From NCBI GenBank assembly GCA_020629545.1, contig JAHDDC010000007.1:1-36161 (forward strand): a stretch of 36,161 nucleotides of DNA, given 5' to 3'. This DNA is from Hellea sp. Its GTDB lineage: Bacteria > Pseudomonadota > Alphaproteobacteria > Caulobacterales > Maricaulaceae. Below, piece by piece: positions 35,457 to 36,161 of this stretch. How positions within the stretch are numbered: the first letter of the stretch is position 1; every line of letters starts with the position of its first letter. Below the pieces are notes generated by a model that did not search any database, was not told the DNA's origin, and saw only the letters and a list, made by a program, of their open reading frames with translations. A program made the position numbers and the translations under genes.

Positions 35457-36089
35457 ATGACCCGTAAAAAATCCAAGAAATCTGAAATGCTGGAAGTTCG
35501 TGTTTCATATGAGACCAAGCAAGAATTGCACAAGCGCGCCAGACAGGAGAATAGATCTGTCAGTGATATTGTCCGCACGCAAATCCATGCTTATCTGATC
35601 TCATCCAGGAGAACCTCATTGAGTGATCGGCTGGCTAATTGGATTGAGAAACCCAAAGCTTTGCTTCTGACCGGGCTTGGTGCAGTACTATTATCACTTT
35701 CATATTCAACAGGCGCAAGCGCCGGGAATATCGCCCTAAAAATAGACGGCGAGTTTACACAAATTTTGGAGGAAGAGCCTTTATCAGTTCGAAAGCGGAC
35801 ATTCACAACAGAAATTCATGTCGATGAACGCGGCGCAGGAATGGATTTCCCCGTTGTTGCAGACAGTCTTAAAGTCTCTATTCTGACAAGTCCGCTTACT
35901 TTAGAGAAATCTCAAAAGCCCGGCGTTCTGATAAGAATGGAATTCATTGATTTGTCCGGCGGAACTGAAAAAGTCATTGCGGCTCCGAGCTTAAAGTCTG
36001 CGTTTGGGGAAGAGGCAAGTTTTGAAATCGGAAGCGAGGGTCAAGACAAATATATCGTTCGTATATTGCCGACGAAATTAAAAAATTAG
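35457..36089 (+). CDS. Membrane-tethered ribbon-helix-helix protein
   Basis: A 210-residue protein with an unusual build. Residues 11-48 (MLEVRVSYETKQELHKRA, then ENRSVSDIVRTQIHAYL) form a ribbon-helix-helix DNA-binding domain: a beta strand with alternating residues and two helices. Residues 67-88 are a hydrophobic membrane segment (ALLLTGLGAVLLSLSYSTGA). Residues 90-210 form a probably periplasmic beta-rich domain that ends with VIAAPSLKSAFGEEASF and IVRILPTKLKN; similar endings occur in some M56/secretin-associated domains. AGGAGG is seven bases before ATG 35457. Two operator-like palindromes lie upstream, so autoregulation is likely. This architecture is not one I recognise as described. 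Confidence 0.72.
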   Translation: MTRKKSKKSEMLEVRVSYETKQELHKRARQENRSVSDIVRTQIHAYLISSRRTSLSDRLANWIEKPKALLLTGLGAVLLSLSYSTGASAGNIALKIDGEFTQILEEEPLSVRKRTFTTEIHVDERGAGMDFPVVADSLKVSILTSPLTLEKSQKPGVLIRMEFIDLSGGTEKVIAAPSLKSAFGEEASFEIGSEGQDKYIVRILPTKLKN

Positions 36090-36160
36090 CCTAATTGCCG
36101 TGTCATCTGTTCATGAAAATGCACGATAGCCGGTTCAAAATGCCCGAAGATAAAATGTGA
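36086..36160 (-). CDS. C-terminal end of an unidentified gene running off the right edge
   Basis: The minus strand is open from the right edge to a TAA at 36088-36086 and reads HFIFGHFEPAIVHFHEQM then TRQLG. It overlaps the end of the convergent upstream gene by four bases. Only 24 residues are visible and no family can be named; it may also be a chance frame. Confidence 0.4.
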   Translation of the reverse strand, partial: SHFIFGHFEPAIVHFHEQMTRQLG

Positions 36161-36161
36161 A

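Noticed and set aside
1-36161. CRISPR array, tRNA, rRNA, prophage or insertion sequence
   Set aside because: No regularly spaced repeats, cloverleaf, ribosomal sequence, integrase or transposase motifs were seen on either strand.

Overview
The window reads as chromosomal DNA of a free-living, probably marine or aquatic alphaproteobacterium. Clues are the leucine-degradation carboxylase set, a dnaK/dnaJ block, a dihydroorotate dehydrogenase preceded by a DUF952 gene, an alphaproteobacterial type of heat-shock promoter, and an FtsK with a compact N-terminal domain. A Caulobacterales/Hyphomonadales-like lineage (stalked or budding marine bacteria) is my best guess, but I cannot confirm it without a search. 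No tRNA, rRNA, CRISPR array, transposase or integrase was recognised.

Layout. 1-1283: the 3' part of metH. 1284-5242: a visibly AT-rich, two-gene insert (P-loop ATPase at 1502-3187, FAD/NAD(P)-type flavoprotein at 3199-4890) flanked on both sides by intergenic palindromic repeats. This is the part most likely to be a transferred, undescribed system. 5243-7111: a TetR regulator with a downstream short-chain dehydrogenase and a divergent DUF1772 membrane protein, arranged around a shared operator. 7119-10865: small membrane and secreted proteins, a CelD-like acetyltransferase and a CDF zinc/cadmium exporter. 10952-16292: a TetR regulator divergent from mccB-mccA-ivd, the acyl-CoA steps of leucine catabolism. 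16316-22757: stress proteolysis and chaperones (hslU, dnaJ, dnaK) with two sigma32-type promoters, a MipA-like outer-membrane protein and an FkbM methyltransferase lodged between dnaK and dnaJ. 22758-27321: alkB, an Old Yellow Enzyme, a strictosidine-synthase-like protein, a DUF952 protein and pyrD. 27400-30955: ftsK with a translationally coupled 33-residue membrane peptide, a lipoprotein and a small membrane coiled-coil protein. 31207-36089: a thioredoxin-fold lipoprotein, a Kef-type K+/H+ antiporter, a SulP anion transporter and a membrane-tethered ribbon-helix-helix protein preceded by two matching palindromes. A partial gene runs off the right edge on the minus strand.

How genes work together. 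mccB, mccA and ivd form one leucine/isovalerate operon under a divergent TetR whose likely operator overlaps the operon promoter. dnaK, the FkbM gene and dnaJ are one minus-strand unit. hslU carries its own heat-shock promoter. Regulation in this window is often readable from palindromes: TATACGCGTATA for the TetR/DUF1772 pair, TTGACTCAAGAGTCAA for the mcc operon, and TGTC-N2-GACA twice for the ribbon-helix-helix gene. Product names rest on motif recognition by eye; start codons were chosen from Shine-Dalgarno spacing.
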